A stretch of 64,000 nt of DNA from CAYLNL01 sp964385175 (GTDB lineage: Bacteria; Bacteroidota; Bacteroidia; Flavobacteriales; Flavobacteriaceae), in contig CAYLNL010000007.1 of the NCBI GenBank assembly GCA_964385175.1, positions 118,019-182,018 on the forward strand. Reading direction: 5' to 3'. Positions 16,576-25,739 of this stretch are shown piece after piece (the first letter of the stretch is position 1; the number at the start of each line of letters is the position of its first letter). A program made the translations under genes and the position numbers. The notes beneath the pieces are model-generated. The model saw only the letters and a list, made by a program, of their open reading frames with translations. It did no database searches and was not told where the DNA came from.

Positions 16576-16908
16576 ATGATTTTTCATAAAATAAAAAACA
16601 CCAGCATCGTAACCAATGAATCTATGGATGTGCTTACATTCATCTCCCGTTTAAACGAGGTGTATTCTAACATTAAAAACGATCATATCATCATTAACCT
16701 CTTTTCCCTCAACGGGTTTTCTCCCGGCGATTTATTAGAGTTTTTACCACTCTCTGATGTTCATAGAAAAAACAACAAATCCTTTGTTATTGTAGCAAAC
16801 AATCTTCATTACAACCAACTGCCTCACGGGCTAGAAGTAGTTCCTACCCTCCAGGAAGCGCACGACCTTATTGAGATGGAAGAAATAGAACGCGATTTGA
16901 ATATTTAA
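16576..16908 (+). CDS. Small conserved protein encoded before RNase Z, possible STAS-like fold
   Basis: 110-aa cytosolic protein with no signal peptide or membrane segment. Alternating strands and helices (IIINLFSLNGFSPGDLLEFL, then SFVIVANN) resemble an anti-sigma-antagonist (STAS-like) domain, but no phosphorylatable Ser motif is clear. It precedes rnz by 13 bp in an evident operon. I recall similar small proteins beside rnz in other Flavobacteriia, but cannot verify this. Function unknown. Confidence 0.7.
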   Translation: MIFHKIKNTSIVTNESMDVLTFISRLNEVYSNIKNDHIIINLFSLNGFSPGDLLEFLPLSDVHRKNNKSFVIVANNLHYNQLPHGLEVVPTLQEAHDLIEMEEIERDLNI

Positions 16909-16921
16909 ACAATCCGTTTGC

Positions 16922-17827
16922 ATGAAAATCACCATCTTAGGCTGCCATTCCGCCACTCCCCGCGTCCTTGCCAACCCCACCTCCCAGGCGCTGGAAATAA
17001 AAAATCATCTTTTTTTAATAGATTGCGGAGAAGGTACCCAAGTACAACTGCGTAAACAACAGTTAAAATTTTCCCGCATCAAACATATTTTTATCTCGCA
17101 CCTGCACGGCGACCATTTTTTCGGCTTACCCGGCCTTATCTCCACCTTTCAGCTTCTTGGCAGGGAAGCCGAACTACACATTTATGGGCCGCAAGGCATA
17201 CAAGAAGCCATCACACTCTTCCTCAAAGTATCTCAAACGTGGAATGGCTACCCGCTTATTTTTCATGAACTTACGGCAAAAGAACCACAACTTCTCTGGG
17301 AAGATGATAGTGTATCGGTGAGTACGCTCCCCCTCCGGCACCGCATTTATACCAATGGCTTTCTCTTTCGGGAAAAACCCGCCGACCGCAAACTCAATAT
17401 GCTACAAATAGCCAATTACCCTATAGACAGGAGTTATTACCCGCTATTGAAGAGCGGAAAAGACATTACCTTAGAAGATGGCCTCATCTTGCCAAATGCA
17501 CTGCTTACCTTAGACCCACCTCCGCCCAGAAGCTATGCCTTTTGCAGCGATACTGCCTATTACCCGCCCTTGGCAGCCCTTATAAAAGATGTTACCGTTC
17601 TCTACCACGAAGCCACCTTCTTAGAAGTGCATCAAGAACTGGCAGAAAAAACAGGACATTCTACCGCCAAACAGGCAGCCTCTATAGCTCGTTCTGCCGG
17701 AGTGAAAACCCTTGTGCTAGGGCATTATTCTACCCGATACAATACTATAAACCACTTTAAAGAAGAAGCCCAAACCATCTTTCAACCTGTAGAATTAGCT
17801 CAAGATGGTGCTGTTTTTGAATTTTGA
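16922..17827 (+). CDS. rnz: Ribonuclease Z
   Basis: Metallo-beta-lactamase-fold endonuclease that trims tRNA 3' ends. The metal-binding motif is FISHLHGDHFFGLPGL (about residues 59-74), preceded by FLIDCGEGTQVQLRK. Further ligands are in FCSDTAYY, YHEATF and TGHSTAKQAA, with the terminal LGHYSTRY. Length 301 aa is the usual short-form RNase Z. No tRNA in the window lacks an obvious role for it: the tRNA-Ser here has no encoded CCA, so processing and CCA addition are required. Second gene of the operon starting at 16576. Confidence 0.96.
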   Translation: MKITILGCHSATPRVLANPTSQALEIKNHLFLIDCGEGTQVQLRKQQLKFSRIKHIFISHLHGDHFFGLPGLISTFQLLGREAELHIYGPQGIQEAITLFLKVSQTWNGYPLIFHELTAKEPQLLWEDDSVSVSTLPLRHRIYTNGFLFREKPADRKLNMLQIANYPIDRSYYPLLKSGKDITLEDGLILPNALLTLDPPPPRSYAFCSDTAYYPPLAALIKDVTVLYHEATFLEVHQELAEKTGHSTAKQAASIARSAGVKTLVLGHYSTRYNTINHFKEEAQTIFQPVELAQDGAVFEF

Positions 17828-17889
17828 GCCTCAAAACCTTTTCTATCCTCGCAATTATCTCGTAACTTGCAACCCCAAACTACCATAAC

Positions 17890-18537
17890 ATGCAAAACGA
17901 CCTGGGCGATTACCGAAAATCGTATGAAAAAGGAATTTTGTTAGAAGAAAACCTTCCCCAAGACCCCATGCGTCTTTTTCACACCTGGTTTCAGGAAGCC
18001 CGTGCATGCAAGGAAATATTAGAAGTGAATGCCATGACGCTTGTAACCGCCGGGTTAGATGGCTACCCTAAAGGCAGGATAGTGTTGTTGAAAAAATATG
18101 GAATAGAAGGATTTAGATTTTATACCAACTACCACAGTGAAAAGGGAAGAGCTATTGCCGTAAATTCTAAAGTGGGACTTTCTTTTTTTTGGGATGTTTT
18201 AGAGCGGCAAATAATTATAAAAGGTATCGCTGAAAGAATATTGGAAAGCGAATCGGAGCGATACTTTCAATCTCGCCCCACGGACAGTAAACTTAGTACC
18301 CTGGCATCTTTCCAGAGCGAAGTTATCTCCTCTCGTGAAGACCTGGAAATCCGTTTCAACGATTTTCAAAACTACTTTAAAGATAAACCTATTCCTAAGC
18401 CTCCCTACTGGGGCGGTTATGCAGTGAAGCCCGCTGCTATAGAATTTTGGCAGGGACGCCCCAACAGGTTGCACGACAGAATTTTATACACCAAGCAAGA
18501 AAATAATAGCTGGACAATAAGCCGTCTTTTCCCTTGA
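17890..18537 (+). CDS. pdxH: Pyridoxamine 5'-phosphate oxidase
   Basis: FMN enzyme that oxidises pyridoxine/pyridoxamine 5'-phosphate to PLP. Family blocks are MTLVTAGLDGYPKGRIVLLK (about residues 48-67), FYTNYHSEKGRAI (about 80-92) and the C-terminal signature IEFWQGRPNRLHDRI. Length 215 aa matches the family. It lies 62 bp after rnz and 21 bp before the SixA-like gene, so it may be part of a longer operon toward ppk. A weak -7-like TAACTTGC lies upstream around 17863. Confidence 0.95.
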   Translation: MQNDLGDYRKSYEKGILLEENLPQDPMRLFHTWFQEARACKEILEVNAMTLVTAGLDGYPKGRIVLLKKYGIEGFRFYTNYHSEKGRAIAVNSKVGLSFFWDVLERQIIIKGIAERILESESERYFQSRPTDSKLSTLASFQSEVISSREDLEIRFNDFQNYFKDKPIPKPPYWGGYAVKPAAIEFWQGRPNRLHDRILYTKQENNSWTISRLFP

Positions 18538-18558
18538 ATTTGTTATAACCAAAAAACT

Positions 18559-19044
18559 ATGAAAACACTGCTGTTAATGCGCCATGCCAAATCGTTATGG
18601 GAGTATGAGGTAAATGATACAGACCGTATTCTCTCTCAAAAAGGTATAGAAGATGCCTATGCTGCCTCCAGGTATCTTATCAACCGCATTGCAAAGCCCG
18701 ATGTTGTATTTTCCAGCCCTGCAAATAGAGCGCTGCACACCTGTATCATTTTTATGAAAACCCTAAAATTGCCCTTTCATAAATTGCAGGTAGTAGAAGA
18801 TTTATATGATTTTAGAGGAGACCAGGTTATGATGTTTCTCCGTTCCATAAAACAAACCTATCAACACATCGCCCTCTTTGGACATAACTACGCCCTTACT
18901 TCGCTTTGCAACCTACTGGGCGATAAGCCCTTGGAGCACCTGCCTACGTCGGGTGCCGCTCTTATTCAATTCCAGGTAACCGAGTGGGCGTCTATAGGAG
19001 AGGGGCATACGGCGCTAACGGTATTTCCGAAAGAACTGCCATGA
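18559..19044 (+). CDS. SixA-like histidine phosphatase
   Basis: Member of the branch-2 histidine phosphatase family related to SixA, which dephosphorylates phosphohistidine. The N-terminal catalytic motif is LLLMRHAKSLWEY (RHAKS, residues ~8-12), followed by the typical LSQKGIEDAYAA; the second conserved His is in ALFGHNYAL. Length 161 aa is normal. Its stop codon overlaps the ppk start (ATGA, 19041-19044), coupling the two. The link to polyphosphate enzymes suggests a role in phosphate or polyphosphate metabolism, but the substrate is not known. Confidence 0.9.
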   Translation: MKTLLLMRHAKSLWEYEVNDTDRILSQKGIEDAYAASRYLINRIAKPDVVFSSPANRALHTCIIFMKTLKLPFHKLQVVEDLYDFRGDQVMMFLRSIKQTYQHIALFGHNYALTSLCNLLGDKPLEHLPTSGAALIQFQVTEWASIGEGHTALTVFPKELP

Positions 19045-21146
19045 AAGACACCGTAAAAAACCAATATATCAACCGCGAAATAAGCTGGCTGCAATTTAAT
19101 GCACGCGTCTTGCAGGAAGCCGAAGACGAAACGGTGCCGCTCATAGACCGGTTGCGCTTTATTGGTATTTTTTCTAATAACCTAGATGAGTTTTTTAAAG
19201 TGCGGTATGCCACCGTGAAGCGCATTGCCCAATCTGGTAAAACAGGAAAAAGTGTCCTGGGAGGCGCTAACGCCAAAGACCTGTTGGAAGATATTACCCA
19301 GGTAGTTATTAACCAACAGGCAGAAAGTTTAGAGGTGTTACATGATATTGAAAAAAAACTCCGCCAGGAAAATATCTTTATCATCAATGAAACACAGGTA
19401 ACCCCTGCGCAAGAAGAGTTTATAAAAAACTACTTTCTCGAAAAAGTGAGCCCCGCGCTCGTAACCATTATGTTAGATGAGCACACAGAATTTCCTGTCT
19501 TAAAAGACAGCGCAGCCTACCTGGCAGTGAAAATGACGCTTAAAAAAGAAATGAAACCCGCTAACCAGCTCAAGCGGCTCTTTGGGGCTAAGAACCATAA
19601 AATACGCTATGCACTCATAGAAATTCCCCGTACTATTGAGCGTTTTGTGGTGTTACCTAAAGAAGGTGAAAAAAATTTCATCATCATCTTAGACGACTTA
19701 ATTCGCTATTGTTTAACCAGCATTTTCAGTATTTTTAACTATCTTTCCCTTTCTGCTCACATGATTAAGATAACCCGCGATGCAGAATTGGATATAGATA
19801 ACGACCTGAGCAAGAGTTTCATTGAAAAAATATCTACCAGTGTTAAGGGAAGACGCATCAGTGACCCGGTTCGGTTTGTATATGACCGGGAATTAGCCAA
19901 AGACACGCTACAGTTTTTAACAGATAAAATGCAGATAGATGATACCGATAGCATTATTCCCGGTGGCAGGTATCATAACCGGCGAGATTATATGAGTTTC
20001 CCCAGCCTGGGGCGTACCGATTTATTGTACCAGTGGTACTCTCCCCTCCCTATTAAAGAATTGGATATAGAAGGCAGCCTTTTTGAGAAGATAGCTAAGA
20101 AAGATTATCTGCAACACGCTCCCTTCCATAGTTTTTCGTATGTCATTAAGTTTTTGCGCGAGGCCGCTCTTGACCCCAAAGTCCGCAGCCTTAAAATTAC
20201 CCTTTATCGGTTGGCCAAAGACTCCCAGGTAATAAGCTCCCTTATTAATGCAGCTAAAAACGGAAAAGCCGTTACCGTTCAGATTGAACTCCAGGCGCGT
20301 TTTGATGAGGAGGCTAACATTCGTTATGCAGAACAACTCCAGGCAGAAGGGGTGCGCCTCATTGTGGGCGTGCCAGGGCTAAAAGTTCACAGTAAAATAT
20401 GCGTGGCAGAGCGGCGGGAAAATAAAAAAATAAAGCGATATGGCTTTGTAAGCACCGGCAACTTTAACGAATCTACCGCAAAAATTTATACCGATTATAC
20501 GCTTTTCACATCCCGTGAACCATTATTAAAAGAGTTAGATAACGTATTTAGTTTTTTCGAAGCTAACTATAAAATATATCCCTATAAACACCTCATTGTA
20601 TCCCCTCACTATACCGCCGATGTATTTTCTCGCCTTATTGACGTTGAAATAGCCCATGCAAAAGCCGGGAAAAAAGCCTATATAAAACTAAAAATGAATA
20701 GCCTCACCAGCTATAAAATGATAGATAAACTTTATGAAGCCAGCTGTGCCGGGGTAAAAATTCAACTAATTGTGCGGGGAACCTGCTGCCTGGTGCCTGG
20801 AATTAAAGGGATGAGCGAAAACATAGAAGCTATTAGTATTGTAGATAGGTACCTGGAACATACCCGCTTGTTTATTTTTGGCAATGGGGGAACTCCTAAA
20901 ATATATATCTCTTCTGCAGACTGGATGACGCGCAACATAGACTATCGGGTAGAAGTAAGTTGCCCTATATATGATGAAGATTGTAGAAAAGAGCTCATGG
21001 ATATTTTTAATATTTGCTGGAGCGATAATGTAAAAGCCCGCCTATTTTCCGAAAATCAGAAAAACGCTTATCGCCACAACGCTCAACCCGCTATTAGGTC
21101 GCAGGTAGTGCTATATAATTACTATGCAGAAAAACTATCTAATTAA
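19041..21146 (+). CDS. ppk1: Polyphosphate kinase 1
   Basis: Reversibly polymerises the gamma-phosphate of ATP into polyphosphate. The domain order is standard: N-terminal YINREISWLQFNARVLQEA, head domain, then two phospholipase-D-like C domains. The phosphohistidine site lies in GLKVHSKICVAERR, followed by STGNFNESTAKIYTDYTLF; SSADWMTRNIDYRVEV is near the end. Length 701 aa is typical. The ATG at 19041 is chosen because the family starts a few residues before YINREISW; an in-frame start at 18984 would lie deep in the SixA-like gene. ppx follows after 11 bp. Confidence 0.96.
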   Translation: MKDTVKNQYINREISWLQFNARVLQEAEDETVPLIDRLRFIGIFSNNLDEFFKVRYATVKRIAQSGKTGKSVLGGANAKDLLEDITQVVINQQAESLEVLHDIEKKLRQENIFIINETQVTPAQEEFIKNYFLEKVSPALVTIMLDEHTEFPVLKDSAAYLAVKMTLKKEMKPANQLKRLFGAKNHKIRYALIEIPRTIERFVVLPKEGEKNFIIILDDLIRYCLTSIFSIFNYLSLSAHMIKITRDAELDIDNDLSKSFIEKISTSVKGRRISDPVRFVYDRELAKDTLQFLTDKMQIDDTDSIIPGGRYHNRRDYMSFPSLGRTDLLYQWYSPLPIKELDIEGSLFEKIAKKDYLQHAPFHSFSYVIKFLREAALDPKVRSLKITLYRLAKDSQVISSLINAAKNGKAVTVQIELQARFDEEANIRYAEQLQAEGVRLIVGVPGLKVHSKICVAERRENKKIKRYGFVSTGNFNESTAKIYTDYTLFTSREPLLKELDNVFSFFEANYKIYPYKHLIVSPHYTADVFSRLIDVEIAHAKAGKKAYIKLKMNSLTSYKMIDKLYEASCAGVKIQLIVRGTCCLVPGIKGMSENIEAISIVDRYLEHTRLFIFGNGGTPKIYISSADWMTRNIDYRVEVSCPIYDEDCRKELMDIFNICWSDNVKARLFSENQKNAYRHNAQPAIRSQVVLYNYYAEKLSN

Positions 21147-21157
21147 ATATTTTTCTT

Positions 21158-22057
21158 TTGAAGTTACGAAAATTCGCTGCTATAGACATTGGCTCTAACG
21201 GCATACGCCTATTGATACAGAATGTAATTGAAGAGGCTGCCAAAGATACCCAGTTTATAAAAAACTCTCTTGTGCGTGCACCCGTGCGCTTGGGACAAGA
21301 CACCTTTACGGTAGGAAAAATAACCCCTCATAGCATCAACCGTATGGCAGACGCCCTGAACGCTTTTAAACTGCTAATGAAAATACACGATGTAGAAGCC
21401 TACCAGGCCTGCGCTACCTCAGCCATGCGCGAAGCGTCTAATGCAAGAGAGGTGGCAGAAACCATCTATAAAAAAACCGGTATTTCCATAGATATTATAG
21501 ATGGCAAACAGGAAGCCTCCATTATTGCCGCTACCGATTTAGGAAAACTTATTGAAAAACATAAAACCTATCTTTATGTAGATGTGGGAGGCGGGAGTAC
21601 CGAATTTACCATCTTTTCAGAAGGGAAAATAATAGATTCAAAATCCTTCCCCATAGGCACTGTACGCCTGTTGAATGAAGCCGCCGAAAATAGCTACTGG
21701 CAAGACAGTAAAGAATGGATAAGAACCTATGCTAAGACCTATACTAACCTAATTATGATAGGCTCGGGGGGAAATATCAATAAACTCTTCAAACTATCAG
21801 GGCGCAAACCCGGGCAATCCCTTTCATACCTCTGGCTCTATTCCCAGTACCAGCTATTGCGAAATATGACGTATGAAGAACGCATTTTACAAGTGGGTTT
21901 AAACCCTGACAGGGCAGATGTTATTCTTCCCGCTACACATCTTTATCTCTCTGCTGCCCAGTGGAGTGGCGCTAAAAAAATATACGTTCCCAAAATAGGA
22001 TTGGCAGATGGTATTATTAAACGTCTATACCTCGCTGAAAAGAATAAGGAAATATAA
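21158..22057 (+). CDS. ppx: Exopolyphosphatase / Ppx-GppA family phosphatase
   Basis: ASKHA-fold hydrolase that releases phosphate from polyphosphate or converts pppGpp to ppGpp. The phosphate-1 motif is AAIDIGSNGIRLLI (about residues 7-20); phosphate-2 is LYVDVGGGSTEFTI (about 139-152). At 299 aa it is the short two-domain form, lacking the HD-like C-terminal extension of E. coli Ppx. The start is a TTG (21158), since no ATG precedes the conserved KFAAIDIGSN block. It lies 11 bp after ppk1, giving a sixA-like/ppk1/ppx polyphosphate operon. Confidence 0.92.
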   Translation: MKLRKFAAIDIGSNGIRLLIQNVIEEAAKDTQFIKNSLVRAPVRLGQDTFTVGKITPHSINRMADALNAFKLLMKIHDVEAYQACATSAMREASNAREVAETIYKKTGISIDIIDGKQEASIIAATDLGKLIEKHKTYLYVDVGGGSTEFTIFSEGKIIDSKSFPIGTVRLLNEAAENSYWQDSKEWIRTYAKTYTNLIMIGSGGNINKLFKLSGRKPGQSLSYLWLYSQYQLLRNMTYEERILQVGLNPDRADVILPATHLYLSAAQWSGAKKIYVPKIGLADGIIKRLYLAEKNKEI

Positions 22058-22140
22058 ATAGTATTGAGCTCTAAGTAGCGAGAAACAGAGGCTTTGTGCC
22101 TACTGCAAAAAACAGAACGTTTTATGGGGTTAGTAAAGGA

Positions 22141-22362
22141 TTATAAGAAAGAATGAGCGGTACAGTCTTTATCTTCTTTTCCGGCAGCATCGGCTTTTTT
22201 GAGTTGTAAAATCCAATACACTATCGCCACAAAACCAGTTAAAAGCAGTAACCAGCTCATTACATTGGCCGCCCACCAGCTTTCCCAGGAGCGCATGGCA
22301 TTGAAAGGGACGAATAAGATTTCTTCAAAAAGATACTGGATGGCTTCAAAAAACTTGCGCAT
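22141..22362 (-). CDS. DUF6341-like small membrane protein
   Basis: 73-aa protein with one hydrophobic segment (about residues 34-53, VMSWLLLLTGFVAIVYWILQ) and a charged C-terminus ending in TAHSFL. It matches my memory of DUF6341, a small family in Flavobacteriia found next to DUF6427 and upp, as here. Function unknown. It has an exact -7 element (minus strand, 22392-22399) and is transcribed divergently from the DUF6427 gene. Confidence 0.8.
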   Translation of the reverse strand: MRKFFEAIQYLFEEILFVPFNAMRSWESWWAANVMSWLLLLTGFVAIVYWILQLKKADAAGKEDKDCTAHSFL

Positions 22363-22391
22363 AGCTAAAAAGTTATTTTAATTTTACAGGG

Positions 22392-22399
22392 CAAAGATA
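22392..22399 (-). promoter_or_regulatory. Promoter -7 element of the DUF6341 gene
   Basis: TATCTTTG on the minus strand, exact consensus, 29 nt before the ATG. Confidence 0.55.
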
Positions 22400-22411
22400 T
22401 AAAAAGGAAGT

Positions 22412-23347
22412 ATGATTTGGCGAATTTTTGAAAAATCTAAGCCTATAAATTTTATATTATTGGGCTTATATCTTTCGGGGTATTTTGCAGGGTTCTTTTG
22501 GCGTAGCGCCTATTCATCAATGCGTTATGGGTTACCGGGAACGATATGGACGCTGGGGCTTTTAATAGGCGGTATTTTCCTGGCGCACAACCTGTCTCAG
22601 AAGGGAAATCTCACCCGGAACAATTCGTATGTAGCGCTGTTTTTTGTTTTGTTTACATGCGCTTTTCCTCAACTTTTTACCGCACCAAATATAATATTGG
22701 CAAATAGCATGGCGCTATGGGCATTGAGAAAACTGCTAAACCCAAAAAACGGGTTGCTGTCTAAACCTGATATTTTTGATGCCTCACTGTGGATTTGTGT
22801 AGCTGCCGTGGCCTATATAGGGGCAATATTTTACTTACTGTTGGTTTATATAGCGCTTATTTTTTATACTAACCGTCATTATAAAAATTGGCTTATTCCA
22901 CTTATGGCAGCAGCGGTAGTGATTATTTGTTTATATACTTATTCCGTATGGTTTGATATGGCTGTTTTGTGGAAAAGAGTAGCTTTCTTTCATATTAGAG
23001 AACACCCCTGGCAAATTTCTTCCCACGATGATGGCATTGCTTTCTTATCGCTGGTTTTAGCAGGTTGGGCTGCTATAATAGCAGGGTTGCTTGGAGGGCG
23101 GGGAAAGAAAAGACAGCGCCATCCATCTCTTTTTATCGCAAGTATATTATGGATGATAGGGCTTTTACTATCCTTGTTCGCAGAAAGTGAACGGGAGGTA
23201 ACAGCTGTATTTCTTATATTGCCTACATCTGTATTTGTTGCCAGGCGGGTGGAGCGGTTGAGAAAGGGGTGGATGAGGGAAGTATTTATAGTGTTAGCAA
23301 TTTTACTTCCGCTTTTATGGGCGCTGTCAGATTTTGGTTCCGTATGA
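22412..23347 (+). CDS. DUF6427-like integral membrane protein
   Basis: 311-aa protein with about eight hydrophobic segments spread over its length, starting with MIWRIFEKSKPINFILLGLY. It resembles DUF6427, an uncharacterised Flavobacteriia membrane family. The neighbourhood (DUF6341 on one side, upp on the other) supports this. Its last 21 bp overlap the convergent 3' end of upp, so the two messages are complementary at their ends. No catalytic motif was recognised. Confidence 0.8.
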   Translation: MIWRIFEKSKPINFILLGLYLSGYFAGFFWRSAYSSMRYGLPGTIWTLGLLIGGIFLAHNLSQKGNLTRNNSYVALFFVLFTCAFPQLFTAPNIILANSMALWALRKLLNPKNGLLSKPDIFDASLWICVAAVAYIGAIFYLLLVYIALIFYTNRHYKNWLIPLMAAAVVIICLYTYSVWFDMAVLWKRVAFFHIREHPWQISSHDDGIAFLSLVLAGWAAIIAGLLGGRGKKRQRHPSLFIASILWMIGLLLSLFAESEREVTAVFLILPTSVFVARRVERLRKGWMREVFIVLAILLPLLWALSDFGSV

Positions 23348-23980
23348 TAAATCGCCGGCATCTCCCAACCCCGGCACAATATAGCCTTTTGCATTGAGGG
23401 TTTCATCTATGGAGGCAATCCATAACCGGGTAGTTAGGGGAAAGTGCTTTTTCACATTTTCAATCCCTTCCCAGGCGCCAATTACACTTATTAAATGGAT
23501 TTCCTTAGGATTTCCCAGGTGTTTTATGGCTTCATAAACCGATACGAGCGATTGCCCTGTTGCCAGCATAGGGTCGGCCAACAGCAAAATTTTTTCATCT
23601 AAGCTAGAAGATGCTAAATATTCTACTACAATATCAAAAACTTCCCCGCTTCCTTTGTGGCGACGGTATGCTGAAATAAAAGAACTATCGGCATCATCAA
23701 AATAATTGAGTATGCCCTGGTGCAAAGGCAACCCTGCCCGCAATACAGAGCATATAACTATAGTATCCTGCAACACGTTCATTTCTTTATGCCCCAGGGG
23801 TGTAGTTACAGTAATAGAGGTATATGTGAGTGTTTTGCTCAACTCGTAGGCAAGAATCTCGCCCACACGTTCTATATTTTTTCTAAAACGCATCCGGTCT
23901 TTTTGAACATCTACCCGGCGTAGTTGAGCGAGGAAATGATTTAAAACAGAAGGCTTACTGCCAATATGGTGAACTTCCAT
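23327..23980 (-). CDS. upp: Uracil phosphoribosyltransferase
   Basis: Salvages uracil to UMP using PRPP. The PRPP-binding region is present as LLADPMLATGQSLVSVYEAI (about residues 132-151), and the uracil-binding C-terminus as YIVPGLGDAGDLSYGT (about 200-215). N-terminal LRRVDVQKDRMRFRKNIERV and VVICSVLRAGLPL-like blocks are typical of Upp. Length 217 aa is normal. Monocistronic with an exact -7 element (24006-24013). Together with pyrR/pyrB it covers salvage and de novo routes to UMP in this window. Confidence 0.95.
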   Translation of the reverse strand: MEVHHIGSKPSVLNHFLAQLRRVDVQKDRMRFRKNIERVGEILAYELSKTLTYTSITVTTPLGHKEMNVLQDTIVICSVLRAGLPLHQGILNYFDDADSSFISAYRRHKGSGEVFDIVVEYLASSSLDEKILLLADPMLATGQSLVSVYEAIKHLGNPKEIHLISVIGAWEGIENVKKHFPLTTRLWIASIDETLNAKGYIVPGLGDAGDLSYGTKI

Positions 23981-24005
23981 GAGATGTTGATTAAAATAGT
24001 TATTT

Positions 24006-24013
24006 CAAAAGTA
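24006..24013 (-). promoter_or_regulatory. Promoter -7 element of upp
   Basis: TACTTTTG on the minus strand, exact TAnnTTTG, 25 nt before the start codon. Confidence 0.5.
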
Positions 24014-24096
24014 CTAAAAATAGATTTTGATAGCTTTATATAGTAAGGGTTTTAAGGGATGAACTCAATAAAGATTGTAGCTTACCGACTGTTGCC

Positions 24097-24572
24097 TCTC
24101 ACTACTCATATCCCACTACTCAGTACTAAATTTGTCTTGTTTCCTGATTTTATTTTTACCGCAAAGTACGCTGCGTTTTTCGCAAAGAGCGGAAAGCCCC
24201 TGTTTCTCACTACTCATATCCCACTACTCAGTACTAAATTTGTCTTGTTTCCTGACTTTATTTTTACCGCAAAGTACGCTGCGTTTTTCGCAAAGAGCGC
24301 AAAGCCCCTGTTTCTCACTACTCATATCCCACTACTCAGTACTAAATTTGTCTTGNNNNNNNNNNNNNNNNNNNNNNNNNNNNNNNNNNNNNNNNNNNNN
24401 NNNNNNNNNNNNNNNNNNNNNNNNNNNNNNNNNNNNNNNNNNNNNNNNNNNNNNNTTGTCTTGTTTCCTGACTTTATTTTTACCGCAAAGTACGCTGCGT
24501 TTTTCGCAAATAGCGCAAAGCCCCTGTTTCTCACTACTCATATCTCACTACTCAATACTAAGATTTGTCTTG
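24097..24572. repeat. 108-bp tandem repeat array interrupted by a gap
   Basis: Units begin TCTCACTACTCATATC at 24097, 24205 and 24313, and again at 24529. Spacing is exactly 108 bp, including across the gap (216 bp between the last two). The unit also contains TACCGCAAAGTACGCTGCG and TTTTCGCAAAGAGCG. Copies differ at a few positions; the last is more diverged. Because 108 is a multiple of three, long open frames arise by chance through the array. No promoter or start context supports coding. Confidence 0.93.
24356..24455. other. Assembly gap (100 N) inside the 108-bp repeat
   Basis: Exactly 100 unknown bases. The octamer TTGTCTTG occurs on both edges (24348-24355 and 24456-24463), so the gap falls at the same point of the repeat unit on both sides. 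The true copy number is therefore unknown. Confidence 0.98.
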
Positions 24573-24575
24573 CCT

Positions 24576-25622
24576 CTATAAAGTATAAACCGCAAAAAGC
24601 CGCTCCGCCGCCAAAAAAGGAGATACCTCGTTTCGCTCCACAGCTTGCAACCATATTTCTAACTCCTTTTTTACGGCAGGATGCTCATAAAAACCTCTTT
24701 TTAAACGCTCTTCCACCGTTTGAAGCAACCAATACCCATTTTGTCGCCTTCTTCTCTGTTCAAAAAAACCACTTTTGCGATTTTCCAAAATACAACCATC
24801 TATCAATTCCCAAACTTCTCGGATACCTTTATTTTCTATAGACGAAGCGGTAAGCACCTTTGGCGTCCAACCATTCTCTTTGGGAGGATAAAGGTGAAGC
24901 GCCCTTGCCGCCTCTGCTTTTGCTCGCCTGGCTGCCGCTATATTATCACCATCGGCTTTGTGAATAACCACTGCATCTGCCACCTCCATTACACCTCGTT
25001 TTATGCCTTGTAGCTCATCGCCCGCTCCCGCCAGCGCCAGCAACAAAAAAAAGTCAACCATACTATGCACAGCTATTTCACTTTGCCCCACGCCCACCGT
25101 TTCAATGAGAATAACCTCGAAACCAGCAGCTTCACAAAGAATAAGAGCCTCCCGCGTTTTGCGCGCCACCCCGCCCAGGCTCGCACCTGTAGGCGATGGG
25201 CGTATAAAAGCCCCTTCATCTTTTGCAAGCCCCTCCATCCGTGTTTTATCGCCTAAAATACTCCCTTTAGAAAGCGAACTGGTTGGGTCAATCGCCAACA
25301 CCGCCATCTTTTTCCCCAAACCTCTTAGAAATTTTCCCAATATCTCTATAAAAGTACTTTTCCCTACCCCGGGAACCCCCGTAATTCCAACACGTACCGA
25401 AGAAACCGCCTTTGGCAAACAAGCACTCACCAATTCTTGCGCCGCTGCCACATCTTGTGCACGTTCACTCTCTAATAGTGTAATAGCCTGGCTCAACGCC
25501 ACTCTATCGCCTTGAAAAATACCCTCCATTAAAACTTTTACAGAAGGTCGGTTTCTTCTGCCGGTTTTCCACTTTTCAACCGAAGGTGTATAAATAAAGC
25601 CACTTTTTGTAGTTTTTGCCAT
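24576..25622 (-). CDS. meaB: Methylmalonyl-CoA mutase-associated GTPase MeaB
   Basis: G3E-family GTPase that protects and reloads adenosylcobalamin-dependent methylmalonyl-CoA mutase. The Walker A motif is GITGVPGVGKSTFIE (about residues 79-93); LAIDPTSSLSKGSILGDKTR, SPTGASLGGVARKTREA and ETVGVGQSE are family signatures, and HKAD serves as the G4-like base motif. Length 348 aa is typical. No mutase gene lies in the window, so the partner is encoded elsewhere. Its 3' end abuts the tandem repeat array. Older annotations call this family ArgK. Confidence 0.94.
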   Translation of the reverse strand: MAKTTKSGFIYTPSVEKWKTGRRNRPSVKVLMEGIFQGDRVALSQAITLLESERAQDVAAAQELVSACLPKAVSSVRVGITGVPGVGKSTFIEILGKFLRGLGKKMAVLAIDPTSSLSKGSILGDKTRMEGLAKDEGAFIRPSPTGASLGGVARKTREALILCEAAGFEVILIETVGVGQSEIAVHSMVDFFLLLALAGAGDELQGIKRGVMEVADAVVIHKADGDNIAAARRAKAEAARALHLYPPKENGWTPKVLTASSIENKGIREVWELIDGCILENRKSGFFEQRRRRQNGYWLLQTVEERLKRGFYEHPAVKKELEIWLQAVERNEVSPFLAAERLFAVYTL

Positions 25623-25739
25623 CTGCTCAGAAACCTTTTCCTTACTCGTTTAAGTATATACAACTAAAATGTAAACGAAAATACTACAAATTTTTGCAAC
25701 ACCCGGTATTTTTGCTCGTCTTTAGAACAGCAATTGTAA

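Noticed and set aside
24059..24841. 260-aa plus-strand ORF through the repeats
   Set aside because: It runs through the 108-bp repeat, the gap and antisense meaB; the period of 36 codons keeps it open by chance.
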